From Notospermus geniculatus (Eukaryota > Nemertea > Pilidiophora > Heteronemertea > Lineidae), in NCBI GenBank assembly GCA_002633025.1, contig NMRB01000053.1, positions 86,845 through 150,844 of the forward strand: 64,000 nucleotides of DNA, given 5' to 3'. The position numbers and the translations under genes were made by a program. Under the pieces are notes generated by a model that was not told the origin of the DNA, made no database searches, and saw only the letters and a program-made list of their open reading frames with translations. Below are positions 41,448 to 53,400 of this stretch, in pieces; the stretch's first letter is position 1; each line of letters begins with the position of its first letter.

Positions 41448-44400
41448 ATGAAAGGTATTTTTCTATCTTATGTAGCCTACAGTAAGAAGTTCAACATCTG
41501 CACCAAACAATAAATATTCATCTTTCTTTTTGGAACCATTTTGAAGGAAATGCAGTTCCTCCATTTTCTTACGTTCAGTTTTTTTTCTGCTGTTTTAGAG
41601 AATTCCAGATTTATGTCTATCCAAATAAATGAGCAGGGAGCATGACTGAATACACACAGTTTTGAGGCCACATTCTTCTGGCATTTTTCTTTGAGTAAAA
41701 ATACATTTTAAATTTTTTATTGTCTCACCACCAACAATTTGCCTTATTTCACTCCCTTTTACATCAGGAATAAACGTTATCCCAGGATTTCAGAAAGTTA
41801 CTCAAGGCTGTGTTTGGTAACTGAATCATGAATGGCATGTGATGCAGTGGCCTGTCAATTTACAGGATACTTCATTGGTTTTCTTTCATTCGCTGTTCTT
41901 CACATGTAGGTGATACTAGGAGCCGATCATGCTCCAACAAGCAATCCGAACAGGGAGACTATGGTAATCCAACTGAGACTGCACCGAGTTTGTCATTCCT
42001 TTGGACCACACCCGGTGCATGGCACGTCTGTTTTTGCACATCACGCTTTTGTTATGCACTTATTTTGCATTTATGTTGAGTTTTTCACTCTCTGGCATGT
42101 CTGGTCAACAAGTTGATTGAGATGCTCAAGAGCAAAATGAAGAATGTGATCTTCATCTGCAATTAGAGTTAGGTGATAAGCAGTTCTTAAAATTGAGGTT
42201 TATTCGTGTTGACATTCAGAATAGTGGAAAAGAAGAGGAGTGGAAGCTTTCTTTCTCTGATGTGCACAATTTCAGAAGTTTCTAATTTTGACAGTTTTCC
42301 ACTTGAGCATTCCCAATCACAGCAAAATTTACTCCCAAGGTCAAGAAATAATTCCATGATGAATTCTTCATTAATTACTCTTGATTATTAATTGATTCAT
42401 TTGTTATTTTAATCCTTATCTTTTTGTGGTATGTCATGTATGTACTACTGGTACGGTATTTGAAGCTACCCCCTAAAATAATATGTTGTTAAAATTGTAA
42501 CCGATATGGTCCATTTCCTTCACAATTCTGTTCCATTTGCCCTTTTGATGACATAATTTTACAAACATACTTTCCTGATCCGGTATTGTGTACATATAAT
42601 TCTTATTAATCTGTTTATGTTTTCCTCATCACGTAAGTTAACCCCTCAATTACGTGCCGTGTGCATGGTTTCTAATGGCTATGCTGTTTATACAATGTCC
42701 AATGCTTAGCCCAAGTTCTACCTGAGTAAAAAGGATGATCAAAATCTTATACTTTTAAAAAGTAAAGGTAATGACTTGAACGAGGATTCGGCAAATGATA
42801 AAAAATTATGTGATATTTGTGCTATTTTGTCCGCGGCCTTGGCTATATTTCATGAAAGTAATGGTTCCCATCATCCTCCCATAGCAGGGCTTTGTTGTCG
42901 CTCCTCTTCATACTGAGTGGATGAAGAGGAGCGAGGTAAAAATCCCTGCTGTGGGAGGATGGATCCCACAAGCGAGGCTCACAAAACATGAAGTGTCGGC
43001 CATCTTTCTATTGTCCAATGTCTAAGGCTGACTTGACTCAAGGCCTAACTGCATATAAATTTTGTGTATTTGCATTGGTCTTTTCTTTCGGGTAGTCACG
43101 ATCGAGCCGTTGGGATACTCGATTTCACTCTGACAAAAGCACAACATTTTCACAGCAGTTTTACTTATGGAAATACTTTCATGCCTGCGGTTTGGTCTGT
43201 TCTCTATAAGGGGATCATGTATTAGATAAATTTGTTTTTTAGACTAGATATGAGTGTGGATTTCTTTCCGCTTTGGCAATTTGGGTTTATTTTGTGTTAA
43301 TGTGTTTTCCTATTATACTGGGCCAACACAACGCTAGTTAATCCTTTGAAATTGAGATTTATTTCAATCCAAGAACTGTTTTTATATTCTGATATATCAA
43401 AAGTATAAAATAAGCTATTTGTGGTGTGGGCTATCACTTTCAACAGAACATCTTCAAACCAGGGATTTTATGCGGTGAAATGATTGAATCGCTGATCCAT
43501 GGTAACATTTTGTCATCATTGAACACTTTTGTGTATCAAATGTAAAATCCAGCTGGCTGCTGATGTTCACTTGAAATGGATACTGAGTCTGAGGGTCAGT
43601 ATTTAATTATCAATATATATTTTATTCCAGAGTGTTATTAGTGTGTCGAAAAGTGTGATTTTTACCTACAAGTTACGTGTATTATGTGTTACTGTTGAAA
43701 TTTTGGATCGTGGCATTACGTCATTTACGGCCAATTACAACTTTTTCTTTTGATAAAAGATTTGCGGCATGGACACATTCTTTTGACCTACAGTTTGCGG
43801 CATGGACTTCGTCATTGTAATCTGTGCTTATGTTTGTGAGTACCTTCAGATGTGAAACTTCCCTTGTATTTTCCAGGGATAGAGATCAGCGGGGAGAACC
43901 TTGAAGACTTGTTGGCTTATGATGACCTCTTCTTGGATTACTTTAATGCTTTTCTACAGTTACCAGTAAGTACTCTATTAGTAGTGATTGTTGCTTCATC
44001 ATAAACATTAGAGAAAAACACTGCCTGCATGACGGTGTGACATCATTGGCGTTCAGTCATGAGATCAACCACTGAATAGGCCCTTGGAATAGGCTTATCT
44101 AGCCTATTCAGGCATTGGACAACTCAGGTAGAGTGTCCAAAATCTGGAAGATCTCGGGTGTCAGTAATATCTGTCACTCTCAGTCACGTGATCCCTGGTC
44201 CCAAACCTTTCCCGGCCCAAGTGGCGGTGATCCTCAGATCCCGTGTGGTTTCCTCTGCTTTGCCTCATCCAGTTCTCTTTATACTGGAATTTCCCTTGAT
44301 GTTTTTCTAGTTGCTTTGAGAGTCTGTTTTATAACCAACTACTGACTGAAATACTGTTATTTTAAAGTTTTAAGCACATTTGTTTGTTTCGTTTTGTTGT

Positions 44401-47400
44401 AGAGTGTGCTTGATGTACCACACTATTTACAGAATAGAGGGCCATATCAAGCTTTTTACCCTTATAAAGCCTCTAGGCACTTGCATAAGAAGCGACTGTA
44501 CAAAAGCTTCTTGTCCTGGGTTATTTGGATTGTCATTACATCAAAATATTTGAGCTGTTTGCAAATCGTAAAGGTTTATTTTGATACTTTTATACCATTG
44601 ATGAGTTATTTGTCTCCATGAATTGGACTGGAAACCTCACACTGGCATGCGAGACCCTAAGAAGAGTACATGTATATTGTATTAAAATCTCATGAACTTT
44701 TCTTTCCTGAACATTTTGCATTTTTGTTATTCAACCAATTTACTTATCAAGCATATTAAAAACACACAAATTTGAAAGCGGTATTTGTCTTTCTTTGCTC
44801 TGCTATGTGATTCAGGCAGGATGAATACAGATATGTTTTCAGAGGCTTAATTGCACTCAGGAAAAATAACACAGAGGATTGCTGCAGGTTATCGTGGTTA
44901 TATAGGCCTTTTGGTTGTCAAAAGTAGCCTTAGCATTGATTTGCTAATGACCAGATGAGATGACGAGACCATTAGCCACGTTTAAAAACCATGTTGACTG
45001 GGATAATATGGCCAGACCAACTCCATGCGAAAATCTGCCGCTAGCCGGATAATATACGTGAGGGAGTCACAGTGGGATTGCTTTGGTCTCTTTTGCCAGT
45101 TGGGAGGTTACAGGTTAAAGTATACATTGCACTATTATTGCACTAATTGAGACTTCATTTAGGCTTCATTGAATGATACTATGTAGTGCTTCTATTTTAT
45201 CTTCATCTCATTTGCAGACTTTTCCACAACCTCTGAAATATGACCGTCTTACAGGGACATTCCGCGAGGTGCCAGGATCCAATTTCAGTGTATCAGGGTC
45301 TGGTTCTGAATCACCTCCTTATGGTGCTACAGATGATGAAAGGGAGAGACAGTTGGAATGGGCGAAGACGGAGCGATTACCCCTCTTTCTCAGGTATGCA
45401 ACATGCAGCACAAAAAATGACACACAAAATGATAGTAAACATAAAGTCGTCTCCGATTGCGAAATTCGGAGACGACTTTATGTTTAGGTACTATCTTTCT
45501 CAGGTATAGACAAGGCTCAAAATAAGCGGTATCGCATCGCAATTTGCGACAGAAAAATCAGAAAGTGCGATATGGCCGAGGAGGTACATTTGCAAAATTG
45601 CTACACATCATTTTCAAGTAGAGACAGCCGTGGCTGGCCAGCAGCGGCCGTCGAGTAGTCAGTCAGTACATAGTTCATCGGCAACTAACAACACCAACCA
45701 AACCTCGCATTCATGATTGTTACACATGAGTCACAGTATGTTCGCCATGCATGAGTGAGTGTTGTTGTGTGCGAGGTTGACATCAACAGCCATGCAAGAT
45801 GGCTTCCGCTGTTGAACATGTTGAATGGACAAAAAAGTTGCTACACAAAGTATAAAAATTGCGAATCAAGTGGAACCCTTGATTGGCAATTTTGCTACGC
45901 AAGTAAAAAAAGTTATTTTGAGCCTTGGGTATAGAGGTTAAGTTGGACAAGTCCCAAACTCTGAGTCTGAATAAAATGTTGCTCTATCCAATTGTATCCA
46001 ATTGAATCCCTCAGCAATTATTCCCTCTCATCAGGCCAGATCTTCCTCAGTTTATGTGAGACCATTTAACTATCATTTCAGAACCCGCCTCTTCCGAGAA
46101 ATGAAACTATGTAAACTTCTTCTGCGGCCGTTAGAGGACCGTTACTCCGCAGGCGGAGGTAGTAGCCGGCAACTACGTGGATACAGTCGACAGACAGAGA
46201 GTTACGTTTCAAGCCTTAGTAACTCGGCAGATAACAGTGCCAATGAAGACGCAGACTATGATGATGAAGAAAACTTTTGGAGTGATTTCCAGAGGTCAGA
46301 GTTGTATCGATATAACCGTCCTGGAAGCCGGGCATTTAGTGTGCCTGCAAGGATGCGAGGTAAGATTCAGTATTTCAGTCATAATCAAAGTGCATAACTC
46401 GATCCAACATTTTCTTGACCACCATAGCAACAGTGATATTTACTGATGTTTCCACTGTGGTAATGTGGTGACTGCCCTGAGGAGAACATTGTGTCTGACC
46501 TCCTGCATGACATCTCCATTGCTGAAAATTTTACCCATGGTGTGTCTTTGCCATCATATAAAGCAAGAAAATGTTGTTTTGCAGTATTGTATTCAAGTCC
46601 AGCACAAGTGACTGGGACGACTACCACTACTGATGCAAACACATCAAGAACAACTATCAGCCCCGAGAAAAATTCATCCAATACACACACTGGTGCTAGT
46701 AAAAAGAAAGCTCTGCGACAGGCATCAAGGTAAGAGAAATGACCTTTACAAATATTGGATCTAATGGTCTGATAATGCAGGATAATGTATTTCTGACTGA
46801 AATATTTGATATACCGGTAATAAAAGGAGTCGTCCTCCAGAAATTTCGCAAATTTTCGACCCCAACCGGGGTCTTCTTCAGGCTGGCACTTTCAAGTCGA
46901 GCTACCAGAAGTGTAATGAGCTGGATCCCAACATTACAAGTAAATCTCAAATAAAGAAACCCTGTGCAAACAGGAGGTGTGGGAAGTAATAGTGACTGAA
47001 ATATTTGACATATCAATAATGTCAAATTTTGTCAAAAGAATTGCACAGTCTGTTGTAGTATGGACTTCTAGGCATTCTAGAAGTATTTGAGAACGCCTAA
47101 GTATTCTAGGCATTTTCAGAGAAATTGCAGCATATTCTGATTGTTCATCAGTGCTTTTGTTGATTGGTCATTTGTGATATATTTTCCCCACATACAATCG
47201 TGTATTCTAAGCCTTTTTAAAACATTCTCAAATAAAGCGAAAGCAATGGTCTTGATGATGCAGCAGGGTGAGTTTTGTAGCATAGGATACCGGTAAATCA
47301 TTTTGCATAGAACATACATGTACAATGTAGACCAAATTGTCCCTAGATCATTACCGGTAGTAGCGTACAAGTAATTCCATATCTATCTAGTATTAGTTGT

Positions 47401-50400
47401 TGAACAGACACCCTCCTCTAAATTGGAACCTTATAGTTTTTTCCCAGAGTAATATACATGTACCTCATGATATCCCCATTAAATTGATAACAATTAAAAA
47501 GCATTTCTCATTCTCCAGTTGAATGTCATCATTTCAACTTGCAACCGAATCATATCATACATGTAATTCTTGACTGATGATAGGTTTATATTGATTTCTC
47601 AATCCAGTGATAGAGCTGTTTACAATAACCAGTGATGTTGGTTCAGATATTGTCAGGCAGGGCACATGAGCTAACCCTGTTCATACAGCCATTCAATGTT
47701 TTCAGTGAAGTGGACCTGCAAAATCAGAATCGCTAATTGCCAGTGAGAATTTGTTGTAATGATGCCAGATAATCCAGTGTTTGTGAACTTTCAGGAGTAA
47801 AAGTCTTGTGACCACCCAGATGAATGACTCAGGTGTAGGTCTAGGAACAAACCGTGATGTTACTTTCACTACACGCCATGATACGCTGATGTCTATCAAA
47901 GAAAATGCTCCAGGTAGGACAGCTACTCGTAGATAGCTAAATATTGAGAATTCAGCCGAAATCTGTCAAATCAAACCATTTTTAGCTCACTGGGGTGAGC
48001 TATTACGATGGTGCAGCGTCCGTCGTCGTCGTCGTCCGTCGTGGTCCGTTAGCAGGGCACGTTTTGTAACCGCTGGAGCTATTGATCTGAAACTTGGTAC
48101 ATATATACCCCTAGGTCAGATGACCCATGACACCAAGTTTCGCATAAGGGGCACAGTCCGCGTGAGCTACTGCGAAACTAATGTATTAGGCCAGCCCTGC
48201 ATACCATGATATATATATACACACAGCACACCTGGATGACCTAATTTCTGTCCGCAGTGAAGTACACCTGACTGCGGACAAGATTTTGCAGTAGCTCATG
48301 CGGTGTGTGTCCCTAATGGGTCCCATTCGACTCTCAGTTTGGCCACCAGGTGGCGGAAAGCAAAAACACAACAAGATGACATTGTAAATGTCGAATGGTT
48401 CCCGATAGTACAGGTGCTTCTACCAGTACATGAATGGTACATTGATAGAGATCAAGGCACGTTGATAGAGGTCAGATAAAAAGGTACGGTAAAAAAAGGT
48501 ACCGGTAAAAAGGTACTAGGTAATAGAGGTACTAGGTAAAAAGGTACTCGGCAAAAAGGTACTAGGTAATAAAGGTACTAGGTAACAAAGGTACATCATG
48601 CCTCTGCCTGTACCTCTACCACAGGCAGAGATATTTCAAATTATCAAGTTTGACCTTGACCTTGACCTCTGATCATCAAGGTCGTTGCATAATCGAAATG
48701 GGCATCTTCAATAACCTAAGTATGGGTGATATCATGCCTCTACCTCTACCACAGGCACAGATATTTCAAATTACCACGTTTGACCTTGACCTTGACCTCT
48801 GATCATCAAGGTCGTTGCATAATCGAAATGGGCATCATCAATAACCTNNNNNNNNNNNNNNNNNNNNNNNNNNNNNNNNNNNNNNNNNNNNNNNNNNNNN
48901 NNNNNNNNNNNNNNNNNNNNNNNNNNNNNNNNNNNNNNNNNNNNNNNNNNNNNNNNNNNNNNNNNNNNNNNNNNNNNNNNNNNNNNNNNNNNNNNNNNNN
49001 NNNNNNNNNNNNNNNNNNNNNNNNNNNNNNNNNNNNNNNNNNNNNNNNNNNNNNNNNNNNNNNNNNNNNNNNNNNNNNNNNNNNNNNNNNNNNNNNNNNN
49101 NNNNNNNNNNNNNNNNNNNNNNNNNNNNNNNNNNNNNNNNNNNNNNNNNNNNNNNNNNNNNNNNNNNNNNNNNNNNNNNNNNNNNNNNNNNNNNNNNNNN
49201 NNNNNNNNNNNNNNNNNNNNNNNNNNNNNNNNNNNNNNNNNNNNNNNNNNNNNNNNNNNNNNNNNNNNNNNNNNNNNNNNNNNNNNNNNNNNNNNNNNNN
49301 NNNNNNNNNNNNNNNNNNNNNNNNNNNNNNNNNNNNNNNNNNNNNNNNNNNNNNNNNNNNNNNNNNNNNNNNNNNNNNNNNNNNNNNNNNNNNNNNNNNN
49401 NNNNNNNNNNNNNNNNNNNNNNNNNNNNNNNNNNNNNNNNNNNNNNNNNNNNNNNNNNNNNNNNNNNNNNNNNNNNNNNNNNNNNNNNNNNNNNNNNNNN
49501 NNNNNNNNNNNNNNNNNNNNNNNNNNNNNNNNNNNNNNNNNNNNNNNNNNNNNNNNNNNNNNNNNNNNNNNNNNNNNNNNNNNNNNNNNNNNNNNNNNNN
49601 NNNNNNNNNNNNNNNNNNNNNNNNNNNNNNNNNNNNNNNNNNNNNNNNNNNNNNNNNNNNNNNNNNNNNNNNNNNNNNNNNNNNNNNNNNNNNNNNNNNN
49701 NNNNNNNNNNNNNNNNNNNNNNNNNNNNNNNNNNNNNNNNNNNNNNNNNNNNNNNNNNNNNNATATTGAGAATTCAGCCGAAATCTGTCAAATCAAACCG
49801 TTTTTCTTTCAATGATCCAAAACATGGGCCCTTCTGTTGAGCTACCCCTCATAATGACTCCTAATTTTCTGCTTCAGCAAATAATTTCTTCTCACGAGAG
49901 AATACGGATCAGTTACAATCACAGTCAAAGGTTTCTAAGAAGAAGAAGAACAGCAAACCATCTGAGGGGTCATCTGTAACATTCAAGGATCTGAAAAATG
50001 AATTTAAAAGGTAGGGGCAACTTGAGAATGGACTACATGTAGGTAAAATAGAATAGGCCTAGAAATGCTCTAGGTCATCATCTGCAGTGCAGTTGTTATG
50101 GTTGTGAAACGGAGTCTGTTAACAAGATGGTCAATTCATGAAAATTCTGTGGTGATTTGGTACAAAAGGTAGGTATCCTTTTGTTCTTGTGATGAGTGGC
50201 CTACACCAGGTGCAAGGATCACCGAATAGAAGTTGTATTCTGGTGATTCAGCAACTGTGCAAAAAAATTTCATCTCCCATCTTCAGAGCATATTCTGCAC
50301 CGGTGAACTACCGGGAATTTCTAAAGATTCCGCTGTATGGTGACTTTGATATGATGTTTGGTGAGGCAGAGCCAGAGGACACAGGGCGTGTTTACGTGGC

Positions 50401-53400
50401 ATTTGAGGAGGAGGCCAGTGAGGAGAGGACGTACACAGACATGAAAACATTGGAGGGAAAACATCATATGACATATCAGGAGATGAAGGAGCACGTGCTG
50501 GGATCTGTAAGTGGGAGGAATTACACGTACAATGTTTTACATGTTTTGGTTCCCTCATTTGTCTAAGGTTGTCTAGGTTCTCAATGAGAGTACAGTGGAA
50601 CCTCTCTATTAAGGACACTATCTGGACTGATAGTTGGTGTCCTTAATTAAGGGGTGTACTGATTACGGATGTCAAAATGAATACAAATGACAGGTTTGCG
50701 ACTGAACTTGAGTGTCCTGAATAGAGAGGTGTCCTCCTGGCAGAGGTGTCCGCTTAAGAGAGGTTCCACTCTACATCAGTCCACAAGCTTTAGAGAGTGG
50801 ACTCTGTTTACAAAGCTTTTAATAGAGAGTGGACTCTGTTTACAACGTCTGAGCTCCATTCATCACAACTTCCATACAAAACGAGACCACATCAGTCCGG
50901 GAAAACTCCGAAATCGGAAACGTTGCCGAATTCGGACTCGCACGAGTCCGANAGTGAGCACATGGTCCATGGACCATTTCATTCTTTCAATGATCCAAAA
51001 CATGGGCCCTTCTGTTGAGCTACCCCTCATAATGACTCCTAATTTTCTGCTTCAGCAAATAATTTCTTCTCACGAGAGAATACGGATCAGTTACAATCAC
51101 AGTCAAAGGTTTCTAAGAAGAAGAAGAACAGCAAACCATCTGAGGGGTCATCTGTAACATTCAAGGATCTGAAAAATGAATTTAAAAGGTAGGGGCAACT
51201 TGAGAATGGACTACATGTAGGTAAAATAGAATAGGCCTAGAAATGCTCTAGGTCATCATCTGCAGTGCAGTTGTTATGGTTGTGAAACGGAGTCTGTTAA
51301 CAAGATGTCAATATCATGAAAATTCTGTGGTGATTTGGTTCAAAAGGTAGGTATCCTTTTGTTCTTGTGATGGGTGGCCTACACCAGGTGCAAGGATCAC
51401 CGAATAGAAGTTGTATTCTGGTGATTCAGCAACTGTGTAAAAAAGTTCCATCTTCCATCTTCAGAGCATATTCTGCACCGGTGAACTACCGGGAATTTCT
51501 AAAGATTCCGCTGTATGGTGACTTTGATATGATGTTTGGTGAGGCAGAGCCGGAGGACACAGGGCGTGTTTACGTGGCATTTGAGGAGGAGGCCAGCGAG
51601 GAGAGGACGTACACAGACATGAAAACATTGGAGGGAAAACATCATATGACATATCAGGAGATGAAGGAGCACGTGCTGGGATCTGTAAGTGGGAGGAATT
51701 ACACGTACAATGTTTTACATGTTTTGGTTCCCTCATTTGTCTAAGGTTGTCTAAGTTCTCAATGAGAGCACATCAGTCCATCTGTTCTAGAGAGTGGACT
51801 CTGTTTACAATGTCTGAGCTCCATTTATCACAACTTCCAAAAAGTTTAAAAGTTTTGGTTTATATTCCGATATCAACAACGGTAGAGGTGTCATCCGACT
51901 TTACACTTTAATCCCAGTCTATCCTGAAACCTTTCAGTAGAACTCAGATGAGCTGCTCATTCAGCGCTACAATCCGAGCATTTCCGACCGGTACCCATTT
52001 ATACACCTGGGTGGAGAGAGGCCAGTGAAGCAGAGACTTGCCCAAAGTCTCAGCCCAGTGGGATTCGAACCGGGACCCTCTGACCACTAGTCGGAGGCCA
52101 GAACCACTACACCACCGTGGCTGCTCGTATGACTTCCATACAAAACATGACCACATGAGCTCTTTTGGTACCAGTGGTGACCGCTTTTGAAATTGCCAAT
52201 TTGCATGATGGCTTTCTCTTTGTTTTTTTAGAATCTTGGCATTGAGGAGTTCATCTCATTCCTGTCAGACACGGTCGGTATTCATCTCATCAACTTCTGG
52301 TTGGATTGTGAGTACTTCAAGGACAGCATGCAAGACTTTGACGAAGTTGAGAATTTATCTGCGAGGAATAAACTGTTCAGGTAAGTGTTCTGTAATGATG
52401 AAATACCCCGGGATGCCAATTTTCCTGTTGTTGCCAAAAAAGGCATGTTCACATGGCTTGGTTTCACTTGTTTCTCCTCTTCCAGGGATATTCAGGACAA
52501 ATATCGACTGAACCTGACCCGAGATGCCAAAGATCAGTTGGTGAAAGCATCAAGTAATGTCAACCTAAGCCATACCATCTTTATCAGGACTCAGTATGAT
52601 GTGCTTCGGAGAATGAGGGCCTACTGGGTGCCGAGATTCATTGTACATAAGGAACGAATGGAAGGGTTTAGGTAAGAATAGAATGAGAGAAAAAACTTAT
52701 GCTATACATGTATCACTGTGTTATCCAGTTGAATATTGCTCATTATCTACATGTAGTAGTGGCAGATTATTGTAGTGGCCTCCTCAATATTATTGAAGAT
52801 TGGAATCCATCCCTTTCAAGTTGAAATTGCCCGTGTCCCACACAGAAGAATTACCGGTATCATCACTTTGGTCACTGTTTCTGGTGTTCCTGATCAAGTC
52901 ATATACAAAATAATTGATTCATTGTTTGATGGACACTGGCTGCCTTTGACAATGACATTCTCGCTTCTCTTCAGGTGCATTCAGGAGCAAGAATTCCTCG
53001 ACCGTATTCGAGGAGCAAGTAGATTATCTGGCTTCTTCCCATCCATTTCATTGGTGAATTCTATGCCAGTCAGACCGGATGATGTGTTACAGATTGCCAA
53101 AACAAGGAACTGGGAGTTCGTCTCCAAGGGCGGGAGGCAGCTTGACGATAGGATAAGATCTGCAAAGTCGAGATCTGGGATGAAATTTGGGACACCCCCA
53201 AGGTAGGGAATGCTACTGAACATGAGACCACTGCTGGCTTTGATGGACAGGACCACCTGTTGAAAGTTAGTTACTGAAAGGACAACGCTTGTTGTCTAGG
53301 CCCTGAGGAGTTCTATCTTGTCTACATGCATGTGTAACTTCTTTGATCGGCATTTTTCAGAGTGTGAGAGATACAGTTCTTTAGTCTTTATGGATAATAT

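Larger units (their letters stand above)
47985..48847 (-). mobile_element. Left part of an AATGAAATGG...GTGAGCTAA element, cut by the gap
   Basis: Reverse orientation: starts AGCTCACTGGGGTGAGCT, then a GTCGTCGTCCGTC array, then sequence matching 28900-29110 reversed. Its far end, GTGAGCACATGGTCCATGGACC, is at about 50953-50983, after the gap and an extra haplotype-like segment. Interrupted at 48145-48318 by another insertion. Confidence 0.65.

Noticed and set aside
48485-48847. CRISPR-like direct repeats
   Set aside because: Units are contiguous without unique spacers, in an intron of an animal gene; ordinary tandem repeats.
49763-51775. Genuine tandem duplication of two RGS22-like exons
   Set aside because: Exon 8 to a second exon 7 breaks codon phase, and the copies differ by allele-like transposon insertions next to a gap; an assembly of two alleles is simpler.
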